The translations under genes and the position numbers were made by a program. Shown piece by piece: positions 17,935 through 30,237 of a stretch of DNA of 64,000 nucleotides (its first letter is position 1; each line of letters starts with the position of its first letter). The DNA lies in assembly GCF_000702625.1 (NCBI RefSeq), contig NZ_JNIS01000001.1:434001-498000 (forward strand), written 5' to 3'. The notes beneath the pieces are model-generated. The model saw nothing but the letters and a program-made list of their open reading frames with translations, was not told the origin of the DNA and made no database searches. Origin of the DNA: Exiguobacterium oxidotolerans JCM 12280. GTDB lineage: Bacteria > Bacillota > Bacilli > Exiguobacteriales > Exiguobacteriaceae.

Positions 17935-17956
17935 TACTTTTCGTCTCTCCTTCAAG

Positions 17957-17979
17957 TAGTTACTTCAAAGTGCGTACTA
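17957..17979. promoter_or_regulatory. Candidate HxlR operator over divergent promoters
   Basis: Inverted repeat TAGTTAC-N10-GTACTA (17957-17979); an overlapping AAGTA-GT-TACTT palindrome lies at 17954-17965. It covers a possible plus-strand promoter (TTCAAG, 18 bp, TACTAT) toward the VOC gene and a possible minus-strand promoter (TTGCAT at 17984-17979, 16 bp, TAACTA) toward hxlR. Position and symmetry suggest that one regulator controls both directions. Confidence 0.45.
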
Positions 17980-18041
17980 TGCAATCGAGTGTATCGTAAG
18001 TTACCGTTAGCGTAAATCAAAAAGCAAAGGAGACAACAAAC

Positions 18042-18533
18042 ATGACTTACCCACGTAATTTTTCACACATCGGACTTTCGGTCCCAGATTTAGAGGCAGC
18101 TATTACGTTTTATTCGGAGGTTATGGGATGGTACGTCATCATGGAACCATCTGATGTCGTTGAAGACGATTCCCCAATCGGCGTCATGTGTACGGACGTA
18201 TTTGGAGCAGGATGGGGAAAATTCCGCATCGCGCATATGGCGACAGGCGACCGGATCGGCATCGAACTCTTTGAATTCCCGAACAATGAACAACCAGAAA
18301 ATAACTTCGAATTCTGGAAAACAGGTATTTTCCATTACGCGATTCAAGACCCGGATATTGAAGGCATGGTCGAAAAAATTGTGGCTCACGGTGGCAAACA
18401 ACGGATGCCGATCCGTGAATACTACCCAGGTGAAAAACCATACCGGATGGTGTACTGTGAAGATCCGTTCGGTAACCTCGTCGAACTCTATTCGCACTCA
18501 TATGAATTAACATACTCGGAAGGAGCCTATTAA
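18042..18533 (+). CDS. VOC (glyoxalase/dioxygenase) superfamily protein
   Basis: A 163-residue single-subunit vicinal-oxygen-chelate protein. Candidate metal ligands are at the usual places: His in FSHIGLSVPD, His in IFHYAIQDPD and Glu in FGNLVELYSHS. The two beta-alpha-beta-beta-beta modules fit the length. AAAGGAG precedes the ATG. The substrate cannot be told from sequence; glyoxalase-like detoxification of a reactive carbonyl is plausible because the next gene is a quinone-reductase-type enzyme and the divergent regulator is HxlR. The downstream gene starts two bases after its stop. Confidence 0.85.
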   Translation: MTYPRNFSHIGLSVPDLEAAITFYSEVMGWYVIMEPSDVVEDDSPIGVMCTDVFGAGWGKFRIAHMATGDRIGIELFEFPNNEQPENNFEFWKTGIFHYAIQDPDIEGMVEKIVAHGGKQRMPIREYYPGEKPYRMVYCEDPFGNLVELYSHSYELTYSEGAY

Positions 18534-18535
18534 CT

Positions 18536-19507
18536 ATGAAAGCATGGCTTAATCAAGAAGGAACAGGTATTGAAGATTGGCAGTATCGTGACGTCGAAGT
18601 TCCCCAAATAGACTCGCATGAAGCATTGATTCGTGTTAAAGCCGTCGCTCTGAATCCTGTCGATTACAAAGCGACGAACAATCCTGCTTGGACGTTTCCG
18701 CATATCCCGGGTGTCGATTTAGCTGGAATCGTCGAACAGGTCGGTGCAGACGTAGGTGATTTATCGGTCGGAGACCGCGTGGCGATTCATACGAACCTTC
18801 AAAAAAATGGAGCGTTCGCGGAATATGCCGCAGTCGACGCCCGCGCACTTGCTATCATTCCGGAAGACGTCAGCTTTACCGATGCCGCAGCCATTCTCTG
18901 CGCCGGGATGACGGCTTATGAAGCAATCCATCAAAAGATGAATACGACAGATAAACAGACGATTCTCATCCATGCTGGCGCCGGTGGTGTTGGCGGATTC
19001 GGTATCCAGCTTGCGAAACGGCTTGGCTTACGTGTCGTGACGACCGCGTCGACGGAAAATCATGACTGGGTCAAACGGTTAGGGGCTGACTTAGCGATCG
19101 ATTACAAACAGGAGAACGTCACCGATGTGATTCGCGACTGGACGGATGGACGTGGTGTCGATTTAATCTTGAATACGGTCGGACGGACAGAAGCGACGGA
19201 CGATTTAGGACGGCTCGCCTTTTCCGGTCAACTCGCTTATATCGCCGGCGGTCCCGATTTGTCGATCGTCAAACCGTTTACGTTATCACCGTCGATTCAT
19301 GAAGTTGCGCTTGCCGCTGCTTACGCGAGTCAAAATGACCGCGCGATCCGTAATCTTGGTCAGATGGCGGCAGCATTACTCGAGCTCGTCCAACAGAACG
19401 CACTCGATCCACTCGTCACCGATGTCATCCCAGCCGATCAACTGGTCGAAGGGCTAAAGCGGTTGGCAGAACGACACGTCCGCGGTAAAATCATCGCGAC
19501 GTTTTAA
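18536..19507 (+). CDS. MDR-superfamily zinc-independent NAD(P)H oxidoreductase
   Basis: Medium-chain dehydrogenase/reductase of the quinone oxidoreductase type, 323 residues. The GroES-like N-terminal part shows ALIRVKAVALNPVDYK and HIPGVDLAGIVEQVG; the Rossmann fold has HAGAGGVGGFGIQLAKRLG and GADLAIDYK. The structural-zinc cysteine cluster of alcohol dehydrogenases is absent, as in quinone or enone reductases. AGGAG lies before the ATG and overlaps the end of the VOC gene. Together they look like a two-gene electrophile or carbonyl detoxification unit. A terminator follows at 19528-19575. Confidence 0.88.
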   Translation: MKAWLNQEGTGIEDWQYRDVEVPQIDSHEALIRVKAVALNPVDYKATNNPAWTFPHIPGVDLAGIVEQVGADVGDLSVGDRVAIHTNLQKNGAFAEYAAVDARALAIIPEDVSFTDAAAILCAGMTAYEAIHQKMNTTDKQTILIHAGAGGVGGFGIQLAKRLGLRVVTTASTENHDWVKRLGADLAIDYKQENVTDVIRDWTDGRGVDLILNTVGRTEATDDLGRLAFSGQLAYIAGGPDLSIVKPFTLSPSIHEVALAAAYASQNDRAIRNLGQMAAALLELVQQNALDPLVTDVIPADQLVEGLKRLAERHVRGKIIATF

Positions 19508-19527
19508 GTAGGCAACGTCCAAAATTG

Positions 19528-19575
19528 AAACGCCGATGCTTCCATTTCTCAGACGGCAGCATCGGCGTTTTTATA
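19528..19575 (+). terminator. Terminator after the VOC-MDR operon
   Basis: A 12-bp perfect stem AACGCCGATGCT / AGCATCGGCGTT (19529-19540 with 19558-19569) is followed by a T-rich tail. Confidence 0.85.
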
Positions 19576-19599
19576 TTTATCATGATTTGATGCATAGCT

Positions 19600-19710
19600 G
19601 TAACAGTTCAACAACAATCCTCATCCCGTGTTGAAAAAATCATCCGCTTTGCCCGCACCAAACTGGAAAAAGCTTACGTTCCGTTGTCAAAGACAAACAG
19701 ACCGACTCTT
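19600..19710 (+). pseudogene. Possible NlpC/P60 cell-wall peptidase gene fragment
   Basis: A plus-strand frame with no stop from 19591 reads ...QQQSSSRVEKIIRFART then KLEKAYVPLSKTN. The segment VEKIIRFARTKLEKAYV resembles the first helix of NlpC/P60 domains, where an AKxxLGKPYxWGG pattern precedes the catalytic DCSG. Here the WGG and DCSG that should follow are absent, no start codon or ribosome binding site is visible, and the frame then runs into the 3' end of the GNAT gene. I read it as a decayed scrap. The resemblance is by eye only, and chance is possible. Confidence 0.3.
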
Positions 19711-19712
19711 GA

Positions 19713-20525
19713 CTACCGGTATTTATCGGTTTTTGTGATTTGTAACGAGCGACCGACGAGTTGAAAACCGATTGCTTGATAGATTTTATTGGACGTCGGG
19801 TTCGACCAGTCCGTATAAAGGGTGATCATCGGGTACGCTTGCTTTAATAAGTAGATGCAGACACAAGCCACGAGATCAGAAGCAAGCCCCTGCCCTCTAA
19901 GTTCCGGCGGTGTGTAGACGTAAGAGACGGTCACGCCTGACGCCGTCGGCCGACTAGCCGATGCCATCGCGATCAGACGGTCCCCGTCGAACAGACCAAA
20001 TAACGTCTGCATTGAACGATGGCGACGAATCGTCTGTTCATTTTGAAGACGATTCCGCTCCGTCACGGCTAATGCACCGGTCTCGCAAATGAAGTCCCAT
20101 CCGAACGAGACGGCTTGGTCGACAGCCTGGTCGTCAACAAGGCGAAAAACGTAGTTGAGTCGCGGCGGCGGTGTCACGTGATGTAAGGCATACATGCCTT
20201 GATCCATCTTCACACGGTATTTCGTATGCGGCGCAAGAAGCGGCTTGACGAGGGCATGTTCTCCGACATATCCCTTACAGTCAAAAATCCGGGCTAGTTT
20301 TCGCATGCTTGGATCAGAAAACGCATCACCGGCTAAAATTGCTTGTTCTTCAATCGTTTGTAGGATGATGATTTTTCGGTCGTCTTCTTCAGCAATCGCC
20401 ATCAAAAGTGGCGTATCCCCCCGTTCCAAGATACCGAGCGGCAATTGGTGGACCTCACTGCGCTGTTCAAGGAACGGAACAGCCACGCGTTTAAAACTCT
20501 CATAATCCCGATAATGCGTTACCAT
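19713..20525 (-). CDS. GNAT-family acetyltransferase (FR47-like C-terminal domain)
   Basis: The 270-residue protein has a C-terminal acetyl-CoA domain: VTVSYVYTPPELRGQGLASDLVACVCIYLLKQ contains the RGQGLAS pyrophosphate loop, followed by TLYTDWSNPTSNKIYQAIGFQLVG. The N-terminal about 130 residues form a divergent second lobe (PLLMAIAEEDDRKIIIL). Such two-lobe GNATs acetylate small molecules or peptides, but the substrate is unknown. The ATG at 20525 has AAAGGAGG nine bases upstream; an in-frame extension of 25 codons lacks one. It is monocistronic, at the end of the accessory block next to pyrE. Confidence 0.85.
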   Translation of the reverse strand: MVTHYRDYESFKRVAVPFLEQRSEVHQLPLGILERGDTPLLMAIAEEDDRKIIILQTIEEQAILAGDAFSDPSMRKLARIFDCKGYVGEHALVKPLLAPHTKYRVKMDQGMYALHHVTPPPRLNYVFRLVDDQAVDQAVSFGWDFICETGALAVTERNRLQNEQTIRRHRSMQTLFGLFDGDRLIAMASASRPTASGVTVSYVYTPPELRGQGLASDLVACVCIYLLKQAYPMITLYTDWSNPTSNKIYQAIGFQLVGRSLQITKTDKYR

Positions 20526-20615
20526 CTGAAGCGACCTCCTTTGTTCTACAACTAGTGTAACAAAAAAAGTTTCCCCCCCACATGACATGTAAAAAAACAT
20601 TCATCTAAAATCGTC

Positions 20616-20652
20616 AAGGCTCCTCATCCTTCCGGATCAGGAGCCTTTATTT
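20616..20652. terminator. Hairpin between pyrE and the GNAT gene
   Basis: GGCTCCT-C-ATCC-TTCC-GGAT-C-AGGAGCC forms an 11-bp stem with one mismatch. Read on the minus strand it lies about 25 bp after the pyrE stop, as expected for the end of the pyr operon, but the following U tract is poor (TTGACGATTTT). The plus-strand tail is richer in T. Confidence 0.5.
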
Positions 20653-20677
20653 ACAATGCGGTATCTGATTCACTCAA

Positions 20678-21306
20678 TCAAATCGTCGCTGTGAAACGTT
20701 CACTCCAAGCAACTGGATCAACGGACCACGCGAGCAGTTGTGTCTGTTCGTCCCTCGAGATTGCACTTGTCGCAACTGCCGTTTCGAGTAACTCCGAAAA
20801 ATTCAGTAGCGATGTCGCCTTCAGATTCGCTGCCGTTAAATTAGCTTGTAAACGACTCATGCCATAGGAGAAGATGGCTTGAATCTGCACGACTTCCGCC
20901 CCTGCCTGTTGCAAAGCTTCCGCCGCTTCAATCGATGATTTACCTGTCGATAACAAATCTTCGATGACAACGACGCGTTGCCCCGGTTTGATGCGCCCTT
21001 CGATTTGATTCCCTTTTCCATGCTGTTTGGCACTACCTCGGACATAGACCATCGGTAAGTTGAGTCGGTCCGCGACGAGCGCGGCGTGTGGAATACCCGC
21101 TGTCGCTGTCCCTGCGATGACGTCGACTTGTAACGATTTGACCTGTTGCGTCAATAAATCGGCAATCATCGAACGGACTTCCGGACTCGACAATGTCAGA
21201 CGATTATCACAGTAGATTGGTGAACGGAGTCCGCTCGCCCAGGTGTACGGTTGACTTGGTGAAAGTGTGACGGCTTCGATTTCAAGTAATGCAGTCGCTA
21301 ATTGAT

Positions 21307-21310
<4 letters not shown>
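20678..21310 (-). CDS. pyrE: Orotate phosphoribosyltransferase
   Basis: Joins orotate and PRPP to give OMP, step 5 of UMP synthesis. The 210-residue protein carries the PRPP motif VVVIEDLLSTGKSS and the orotate-site segments PYTWASGLRSPIYCDNR and AGTATAGIPHAALVA. AAGGGGA precedes the ATG at 21310, which overlaps the pyrF stop codon by four bases. Last gene of the pyr operon. Confidence 0.96.
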
Positions 21311-23633
<2,323 letters not shown>

Positions 23634-23637
<4 letters not shown>

Positions 23638-26600
23638 CGCGTCACCGCCTTTTTCATATGCGTGAATGCTTGAATCGAGCTCGCTTCGAATGAGAGACTC
23701 TCAATGACTCGGAGTAGGGCTTCTGCCGTATCGAGTGATGTCAGACAGACGACGTTGTTTTCTGCGGCTGCCCGGCGAATGATGAACCCATCTTTCGTCA
23801 CTTGGGAATCGCGACTCATCGTGTTGATGACATACTCGACTTCTGCTTTTTCGATTAAATCAAGCATCGATCCTTGATCGGAACCAATCTTGCCGACGAC
23901 CTGGACGGCTAACTCATGTTCTGCCAGGAAACTGGCTGTTCCGGCTGTCGCGAGCAATGTGAATCCGAGTGCTGCAAACCGTTTAGCGAGACCCAGCATT
24001 TCTTGTTTATCTTGGTCAGCGACCGTCATCAAGATGCGACCATGTTCAGGAATCGCCATTCCGGAAGCGAGTAACCCTTTATAGAGTGCTTTCTCGAGCG
24101 TCCGGTCCGTTCCGATGACTTCACCGGTCGACTTCATTTCCGGTCCGAGTGACGGATCCACTTCCTTCAGTTTCGCGAAGGAGAAGACCGGTACTTTGAC
24201 GGACACGAGCTCCTCTTCCGGCAGGAGACCGCTTGTCAGTCCGTAAGACGCGAGGGTCTCGCCTAAGATGACGTTCGTCGCGAGACGTGCGACCGGTAAT
24301 CCCGTTACTTTTGAGATGAATGGTACAGTCCGACTCGCCCGCGGGTTGACTTCAAGGACATAGAGCTCCCCGTCCGCAAAGACGAACTGGATGTTGAGCA
24401 ATCCTTTGATGCGGAATGCTTTTGCGATGCGCGTCGTATAATCAACGATTTGATCTTTAATCGCTTGCGCGACACGTTGCGGGGGATAGACCCCGATCGA
24501 GTCCCCGGAGTGGACACCCGCGCGTTCGATGTGCTCCATGATACCCGGGATGACGACATCTTCACCGTCACAAATCGCATCCACTTCAAGCTCCATTCCC
24601 GTCAAGTAACGGTCGACGAGGACCGGTCGTTCCGGGGAGGCGATGACGGCATGTTTCATATAATGTTCGAGCTCTTGTTGCCCGTAGACGATTTCCATCG
24701 CGCGTCCACCGAGGACATAAGAGGGGCGGACGAGGACAGGATAGCCGAGAACCGCTGCCGCTGCCGTCGCTTCTTCGACCGTGACCGCTGTTTTCCCGGG
24801 CGGTTGTGGTATCTCAAGTTTTGTCAAAGCGGCTTCGAATTGTTTCCGGTCTTCTGCCATATCAAGGTCTTCTAACGCCGTCCCGAGAATCTTGACCCCT
24901 TCGTCAGCGAGCGACTCGGCTAAGTTGATGGCAGTTTGCCCGCCGAACTGGACGATGACGCCGATTGGTTGTTCATTTCGGATGACTTCGAGGACATCTT
25001 CTGTCGTCAGTGGTTCAAAGTAAAGCCGGTCCGAAATCGAGAAGTCGGTCGAGACCGTTTCCGGGTTGTTGTTGACGATGATCGCTTCATACCCCGCTTC
25101 GCGAATCGCTTGAATCGAGTGGACCGTCGCATAGTCGAATTCGACCCCTTGTCCAATCCGGATCGGCCCGGAACCGAGTACAAGAATCGATGGACGTGTC
25201 GTCGGTGCAGCTTCATTTTCGACTTCATACGTCCCGTAGTAATACGGTGTATCGGACGCGAACTCTGCTGCACATGTATCGACCATCTTGTAGACGGGAT
25301 GAATCTGTTCTTGATTTCGCATATGGCGAATCACGGTCTCACTTTTCTTCGTGATCCGACCAATCATCGCATCGCTGAATCCGTAACGTTTTGCGTGTAA
25401 TAAACGGTCGCGTGTCAGCTCTTCGCGTGCCAACTCCTGTTCAATTCGGAAGATATGGTGTAATTTCTCCAAAAACAGCCGGTCGATGCTCGTCCATTCG
25501 TGGATTTGTTCGACCGAATAACCCCGCTCGATTCCCGCGTAAAGGGCGAATAACCGTTCATCCGTTGCTTTGACGATGTACTGGTTGAGTGTCACTTCAT
25601 CCATGTCGAGGAAACGGTCCATCCGGAGATCCGACATCCCGATTTCGAGCGAGCGGACTGCCTTCAGCAAGGCTTCTTCCATCGTCCGCCCCATCGCCAT
25701 GACTTCGCCTGTCGCCTTCATCTGCGTCCCAAGCGTCCGGTCTGCCGATTCGAACTTATCAAACGGCCAGCGCGGAATCTTCGCGACGACGTAGTCGAGT
25801 GCGGGTTCAAACGAGGCAAAACTCGTTTCCGTAATCGGATTCTTCAGTTCCGATAAGGCATAACCGACAGCAATTTTTGCCGCAAGTTTTGCAATCGGAT
25901 AACCTGTCGCCTTTGATGCCAAAGCCGACGAGCGTGACACGCGTGGGTTCACTTCGATGACGTAGTAGTCAAAACTATGCGGATCAAGTGCAAACTGGAT
26001 GTTACATCCGCCTTCGATGCCAAGGGCACGGATGATGTCGAGCGAGACATTCCGCATCATCTGATAATCGCGGTCGGACAGCGTTTGGGTTGGAGCAAAG
26101 ACAATCGAGTCGCCCGTATGGACGCCGACCGGGTCAAAGTTTTCCATCGCACAGACGATGATCGCTTGGTTCGTCGCGTCACGCATGACTTCGAACTCAA
26201 CTTCTTTCATTCCGGCAATCGATTTCTCGAGCAAAACTTGGTTCGCCGGACTCGCTTTGATACCGCCCTCGACGATTCGGACGAACTCGTCCATCGTCTC
26301 GGCAATCCCGCCGCCTGTCCCACCGAGCGTATAAGCCGGTCGAATGATGATCGGTAGACCGATTTTCGCGCAAAATTGTTCCGCTTCTTCTACTGTATGA
26401 ACGATTTCACTTTCCGGGACACCGTGTCCACGTCTGAACATCAATTTTCTGAACAAATCACGATCTTCCGCCTCTTCAATCGCGGACAGTTTCGTTCCGA
26501 GCAGTTCAACACCATATTCAGCCAAAACGCCGAGTCGATCGAGTTCGACCGCGAGATTCAATCCCGTCTGCCCACCGAGTGTCGCAAGCAAGGCATCCGG

Positions 26601-26846
26601 ACGTTCCTTGCGGATGATCCGGGAAACGAACTCCGCTTGGAGCGGTTCGATGTAAACCCGGTCCGCGACAGTCGGGTCTGTCATGATCGTTGCGGGGTTC
26701 GAGTTCACGAGGATGACTTCGTAACCTTCCTCCTTGAGTGCTTGGCACGCTTGTGTTCCGGCATAATCAAACTCTGCTGCTTGTCCGATGACGATTGGAC
26801 CTGATCCGATAACGAGAATCTTCTGGATATCTTGACGTTTAGGCAT
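23634..26846 (-). CDS. carB: Carbamoyl phosphate synthase, large subunit
   Basis: Builds carbamoyl phosphate from bicarbonate, ammonia and two ATP. The 1070-residue protein shows the duplicated ATP-grasp architecture: [19 protein letters not shown] opens the first half and [18 protein letters not shown] the second (about residue 555). Each has the [13 protein letters not shown] or [13 protein letters not shown] loop and the [12 protein letters not shown] or [11 protein letters not shown] metal site. A C-terminal MGS-like allosteric domain follows. AGGAGGT precedes the ATG. It overlaps carA by eight bases. Confidence 0.98.
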
Positions 26847-27927
26847 GAGTGACCTCCTGTTGGTTCGTGATTTCTGTTAAAAACTGATCGAATAAATCAT
26901 TGGCATCCATTGGACCGGGTGACGCTTCCGGGTGATATTGAACAGAGAAGACGGGTTCCGTCCGGTGTCTGACACCTTCGACCGTCCCATCATTGATCGC
27001 GACGTGTGTGACGATTAACTCGAATCCATTCAATGATTGTTCGTCGACGGCGTAGCCATGATTTTGTGAGGTGATACTGACATGACCGGTTTGAAGATCT
27101 TGAACCGGGTGATTGGCACCGCGATGGCCAAACGGTAACTTGAACGTATCTGCGCCGTGCGCAAGCGCAATCAATTGATGACCGAGACAAATGCCGAAGA
27201 TGACGATTTTCCCTGTCAACTCTTGAATCAAGGGAATCGCTGTTGGAACGTCTTTCGGATTCCCGGGACCGTTCGATAACATCATGCCGTCCGGTTGATA
27301 ACGCAAGACTTCCTTCGCCGTAACATTGTACGGTACGACGACCACTTCGCAACCGCGGCGGACGAGTTCACGGACGATTCCGAGCTTCGCACCAAAATCG
27401 ACGAGGACAATCCGCGGACCGGCACCCGGGATGATGTACGCCCGTTCCGTCGAAGCACGTTGCACTTGATCCGTTGCGAGCGGCATGTTGTGCAAGCGCT
27501 CTAATTGATCGGCGAGATTAAATTCACCATCGACGAGCAATCCCCGCATGACACCTTTCGATCGTAAGTGCCGCGTCAGTTGACGTGTATCGACGCCGGT
27601 TAAGCCCGGAATATCGAATTCTTCTAAGGCCTCTGCCAACGACGATTGGGAGCGGAAGTTCGACGGAGTATGGCAGACTTCACGGACGATGAGTGCTTTC
27701 GCGAGTGGTCGCGTCGTTTCGTAATCTTCCCGGTTGATGCCATAGTTTCCGATTAAGGGATTCGTCAAAACGATCATCTGGTCACAATAGGATGGATCAG
27801 ATAATATTTCCTGGTAGCCCGTCATCCCTGTCTGGAAGACGACTTCTCCCATCGTGACGCGTGTTGCGCCAAACGCTGTCCCTTCGAACGTCATACCATC
27901 TTCTAAAATGAGTGTCCGTTTAGACAT
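26839..27927 (-). CDS. carA: Carbamoyl phosphate synthase, small (glutaminase) subunit
   Basis: Class I glutamine amidotransferase that supplies ammonia to CarB. The C-terminal GATase half has the nucleophile elbow [13 protein letters not shown] and the His/Glu pair in [14 protein letters not shown]. The N-terminal half has the CarA-specific [17 protein letters not shown] and PLIGNYGIN. Length 362 is typical. It overlaps pyrC by eight bases. Confidence 0.97.
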   Translation of the reverse strand: MSKRTLILEDGMTFEGTAFGATRVTMGEVVFQTGMTGYQEILSDPSYCDQMIVLTNPLIGNYGINREDYETTRPLAKALIVREVCHTPSNFRSQSSLAEALEEFDIPGLTGVDTRQLTRHLRSKGVMRGLLVDGEFNLADQLERLHNMPLATDQVQRASTERAYIIPGAGPRIVLVDFGAKLGIVRELVRRGCEVVVVPYNVTAKEVLRYQPDGMMLSNGPGNPKDVPTAIPLIQELTGKIVIFGICLGHQLIALAHGADTFKLPFGHRGANHPVQDLQTGHVSITSQNHGYAVDEQSLNGFELIVTHVAINDGTVEGVRHRTEPVFSVQYHPEASPGPMDANDLFDQFLTEITNQQEVTHA

Positions 27928-29191
27928 GTGCCGTTTCCCCCTTGAATACGATTTTTCCAGCGACGAGTGTCATGACAGGGTATCCTGTCAGTAACTGCCC
28001 CGCGAACGGTGTATTTTTTCCTTTTGAATAAAAGCGTTTTGGCTCAACCGGTCGGACGGTCTCTAAATCAAGCAACACGAGATCTGCCGGTGCGCCGACT
28101 TCCAAGCGACCATACGGTAAGTCGAACAAGGCGGCAGGCTTGCGTGTCAAGGCATCGACTAAGTCGCTTAGCGTCATCTGGTTCGTTTGAACAAGTTTCG
28201 TATAAAGTAGTGGAAAGGCTGTCTCGAAGCCCGTAATTCCAAATGGTGCCCGCTCGATACCGAGTGCTTTTTCATCGGCTGCGTGCGGCGCATGATCGGT
28301 TGCGACACAATCAATCGTGCCGTCGCGTAACCCTTCGAGCAGTGCCGCCCGGTCCGCCTTACTCCGAAGGGGCGGATTCATTTTAAAGTTCGGATCCTGC
28401 CCCTCGATGTCATTTTCCGTCAGGACGAGATGATGCGGTGTCACTTCTGCCGTGACACGGATTCCTGCCCGTTTGGCATCACGAATGACCCGGACCGATT
28501 CTTTTGTCGAGACATGACAGACATGATAATGGCAGCCGGTCGCTTCTGCGATTAAAACGTCGCGTGCGATGTGGATACTTTCCGCAAGTGACGGAATGCC
28601 CTGCAATCCTTCCCGTTCACTATACGCACCTTCATGGACAGAGCCAGCTTTCAGCGTATCGTCCTCACAATGGGCGACGACCGTCTTCCCTAGTTTTGCG
28701 GCGCGGCGCATCGCTTCTCGCATGACGGCGGCACTTTGTACGCCGACGCCGTCATCTGTAAACGCAAAGGCATCCGTTAGTTCTTCAAACGCGACGAGTT
28801 CTTGTCCTAGCTGATTTTTTGAAATCGCCGCATAAGGCAAAACCCGGACAGACGCCGTTTCTTCGATTTTCTTGAACAAGGCGTCTAACGTCTCGCGATC
28901 GTCCGGAACAGGACGCGTATTCGGCATCGGGCAGATTGTCGTGAATCCGCCGGCTGCGGCGGCTGCCGTTCCCGTTGCAATCGTTTCTTTATGTTCGCCA
29001 CCCGGTTCGCGGAGATGAACATGGATATCGACGAAGCCTGGTGCTACCAAGCGGTTGCTTGCATCGATGACTTGCTCGTCCGCCCGCGGCGCAGCGTCGA
29101 GATCCGTAATCAAGCCATCCTCGATGCGAATGCTTGATTGTTGCAATTGTCCGTTTTGATACCATGTTGCGTGATCGATACGTAGTGTCAT
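27920..29191 (-). CDS. pyrC: Dihydroorotase, class I
   Basis: Cyclises carbamoyl aspartate to dihydroorotate. Metal and active-site motifs of class I enzymes are in order: [18 protein letters not shown] (HxH), [30 protein letters not shown] and [10 protein letters not shown]. The ATG at 29191 has AAGGAG upstream, giving 423 residues; the longer frame reaches into the pyrB end. One base separates it from the pyrB stop. Confidence 0.97.
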   Translation of the reverse strand: MTLRIDHATWYQNGQLQQSSIRIEDGLITDLDAAPRADEQVIDASNRLVAPGFVDIHVHLREPGGEHKETIATGTAAAAAGGFTTICPMPNTRPVPDDRETLDALFKKIEETASVRVLPYAAISKNQLGQELVAFEELTDAFAFTDDGVGVQSAAVMREAMRRAAKLGKTVVAHCEDDTLKAGSVHEGAYSEREGLQGIPSLAESIHIARDVLIAEATGCHYHVCHVSTKESVRVIRDAKRAGIRVTAEVTPHHLVLTENDIEGQDPNFKMNPPLRSKADRAALLEGLRDGTIDCVATDHAPHAADEKALGIERAPFGITGFETAFPLLYTKLVQTNQMTLSDLVDALTRKPAALFDLPYGRLEVGAPADLVLLDLETVRPVEPKRFYSKGKNTPFAGQLLTGYPVMTLVAGKIVFKGETAHV

Positions 29192-29192
29192 A

Positions 29193-30107
29193 TTAAATCG
29201 CTCCTTCAGTTGAGTTAGGATGAAACGCACGTTCTAAAATCGCCATTCGGGCGAACACACCATTTTTCATCTGCTCGAAGATTCGTGACTGGGTATGTTC
29301 GACCAGTTCGTCCGCAATCTCGATTCCGCGATTGACGGGTGCCGGGTGTAAGATGATTGCTTCCGGTCGGACCCGGCGCATCCGGTCGAGTGTCAAACCA
29401 TATTGTTCGTGATACGTTTCTTCGAGCTCCATCGCTTGATTGTGCCGTTCCTGCTGAACCCGGAGTAACATGATGATGTCACTTTGCTCGATTGCCTCGT
29501 CAATCGGGACATAGGCAATCCCCATCGTCTCGTCAAACCATTCCGGTGGACCGGAACCGATGACGGTCGCCCCAAGCCGTTGCAACACGTCTGCGTTCGA
29601 CCGGGCGACCCGGCTATGCCGTAAGTCTCCACAGATGACGACCGTTTTCCCGTGAATATGACCGAACACTTCATACATCGTCATCAAATCGAGTAACGAC
29701 TGGGACGGATGTTGACCACTCCCATCGCCCGCATTGATGATTGGAATCGTCAACTGCTCCATCAGCGCGTGGTAGTATCCTGTCTCCTGATGGCGAATGA
29801 CAAGGACTTCGACCCCGAGTGCCTCGAGTGTTTTACATGTATCGAGTAACGTTTCTCCTTTTTGGACGGACGATGTCGTCGTCTCAAACGGCAGGACATG
29901 CATTCCTAAGCGATGTTCCGCCATCTCGAATGAACAGCGTGTCCGTGTCGAATTTTCAAAGAACAGGTTGGCGATCGTTTTATTCGCAAAGGTTTTTGAC
30001 GGTTGTCCATGTTTCAACTCAAGCGCCCGTTCAATCAACTGCTCGATTTCTAGAACCGAGAGCCGGTCGAGACTGACGAAATCGGGACTCACTGGTTGGG
30101 TTTTCAT
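29193..30107 (-). CDS. pyrB: Aspartate carbamoyltransferase, catalytic subunit
   Basis: Condenses carbamoyl phosphate with aspartate, the committed step of the pathway. [20 protein letters not shown] holds the carbamoyl phosphate STRTR site, [17 protein letters not shown]-like residues follow (as [14 protein letters not shown]), and [11 protein letters not shown] is near the end. No regulatory subunit gene is present, as in other Bacilli. AAAGGAGTG precedes the ATG at 30107. A PyrR-controlled attenuator lies immediately upstream. Length 304. Confidence 0.97.
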   Translation of the reverse strand: MKTQPVSPDFVSLDRLSVLEIEQLIERALELKHGQPSKTFANKTIANLFFENSTRTRCSFEMAEHRLGMHVLPFETTTSSVQKGETLLDTCKTLEALGVEVLVIRHQETGYYHALMEQLTIPIINAGDGSGQHPSQSLLDLMTMYEVFGHIHGKTVVICGDLRHSRVARSNADVLQRLGATVIGSGPPEWFDETMGIAYVPIDEAIEQSDIIMLLRVQQERHNQAMELEETYHEQYGLTLDRMRRVRPEAIILHPAPVNRGIEIADELVEHTQSRIFEQMKNGVFARMAILERAFHPNSTEGAI

Positions 30108-30130
30108 CTCGTTCACTCCTTTTTCGGCCG

Positions 30131-30163
30131 CAAAAAAGCGCACCTTCTGATGTGAAGGTGCGC
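30131..30163 (-). terminator. PyrR-controlled attenuator terminator before pyrB
   Basis: Minus strand 10-bp perfect stem GCGCACCTTC / GAAGGTGCGC followed by six U (30137-30132). It is paired with the PyrR-binding hairpin at 30205-30237. Confidence 0.9.
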
Positions 30164-30204
30164 TGAAGAAAGCAGATGAACATCTGCAATCTACAAGGGC
30201 CTCC

Positions 30205-30237
30205 ACTTTATCGTCCTCTCGGGAACGTCTTAAAAGT
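30205..30237 (-). promoter_or_regulatory. PyrR-binding anti-antiterminator in the pyrP-pyrB gap
   Basis: Minus strand: outer arms ACTTT/AAAGT, inner arms GTTC/GGAC, and hexaloop CCGAGA that fits the PyrR consensus CNGNGA. The site begins at the pyrP stop codon. With UMP, PyrR should stabilise it and let the terminator at 30131-30163 form. Confidence 0.85.

Noticed and set aside
18090-18497. Minus-strand 135-codon frame opposite the VOC gene
   Set aside because: The plus-strand gene has clear VOC motifs, a ribosome binding site and operon context; the antisense frame has none of these.
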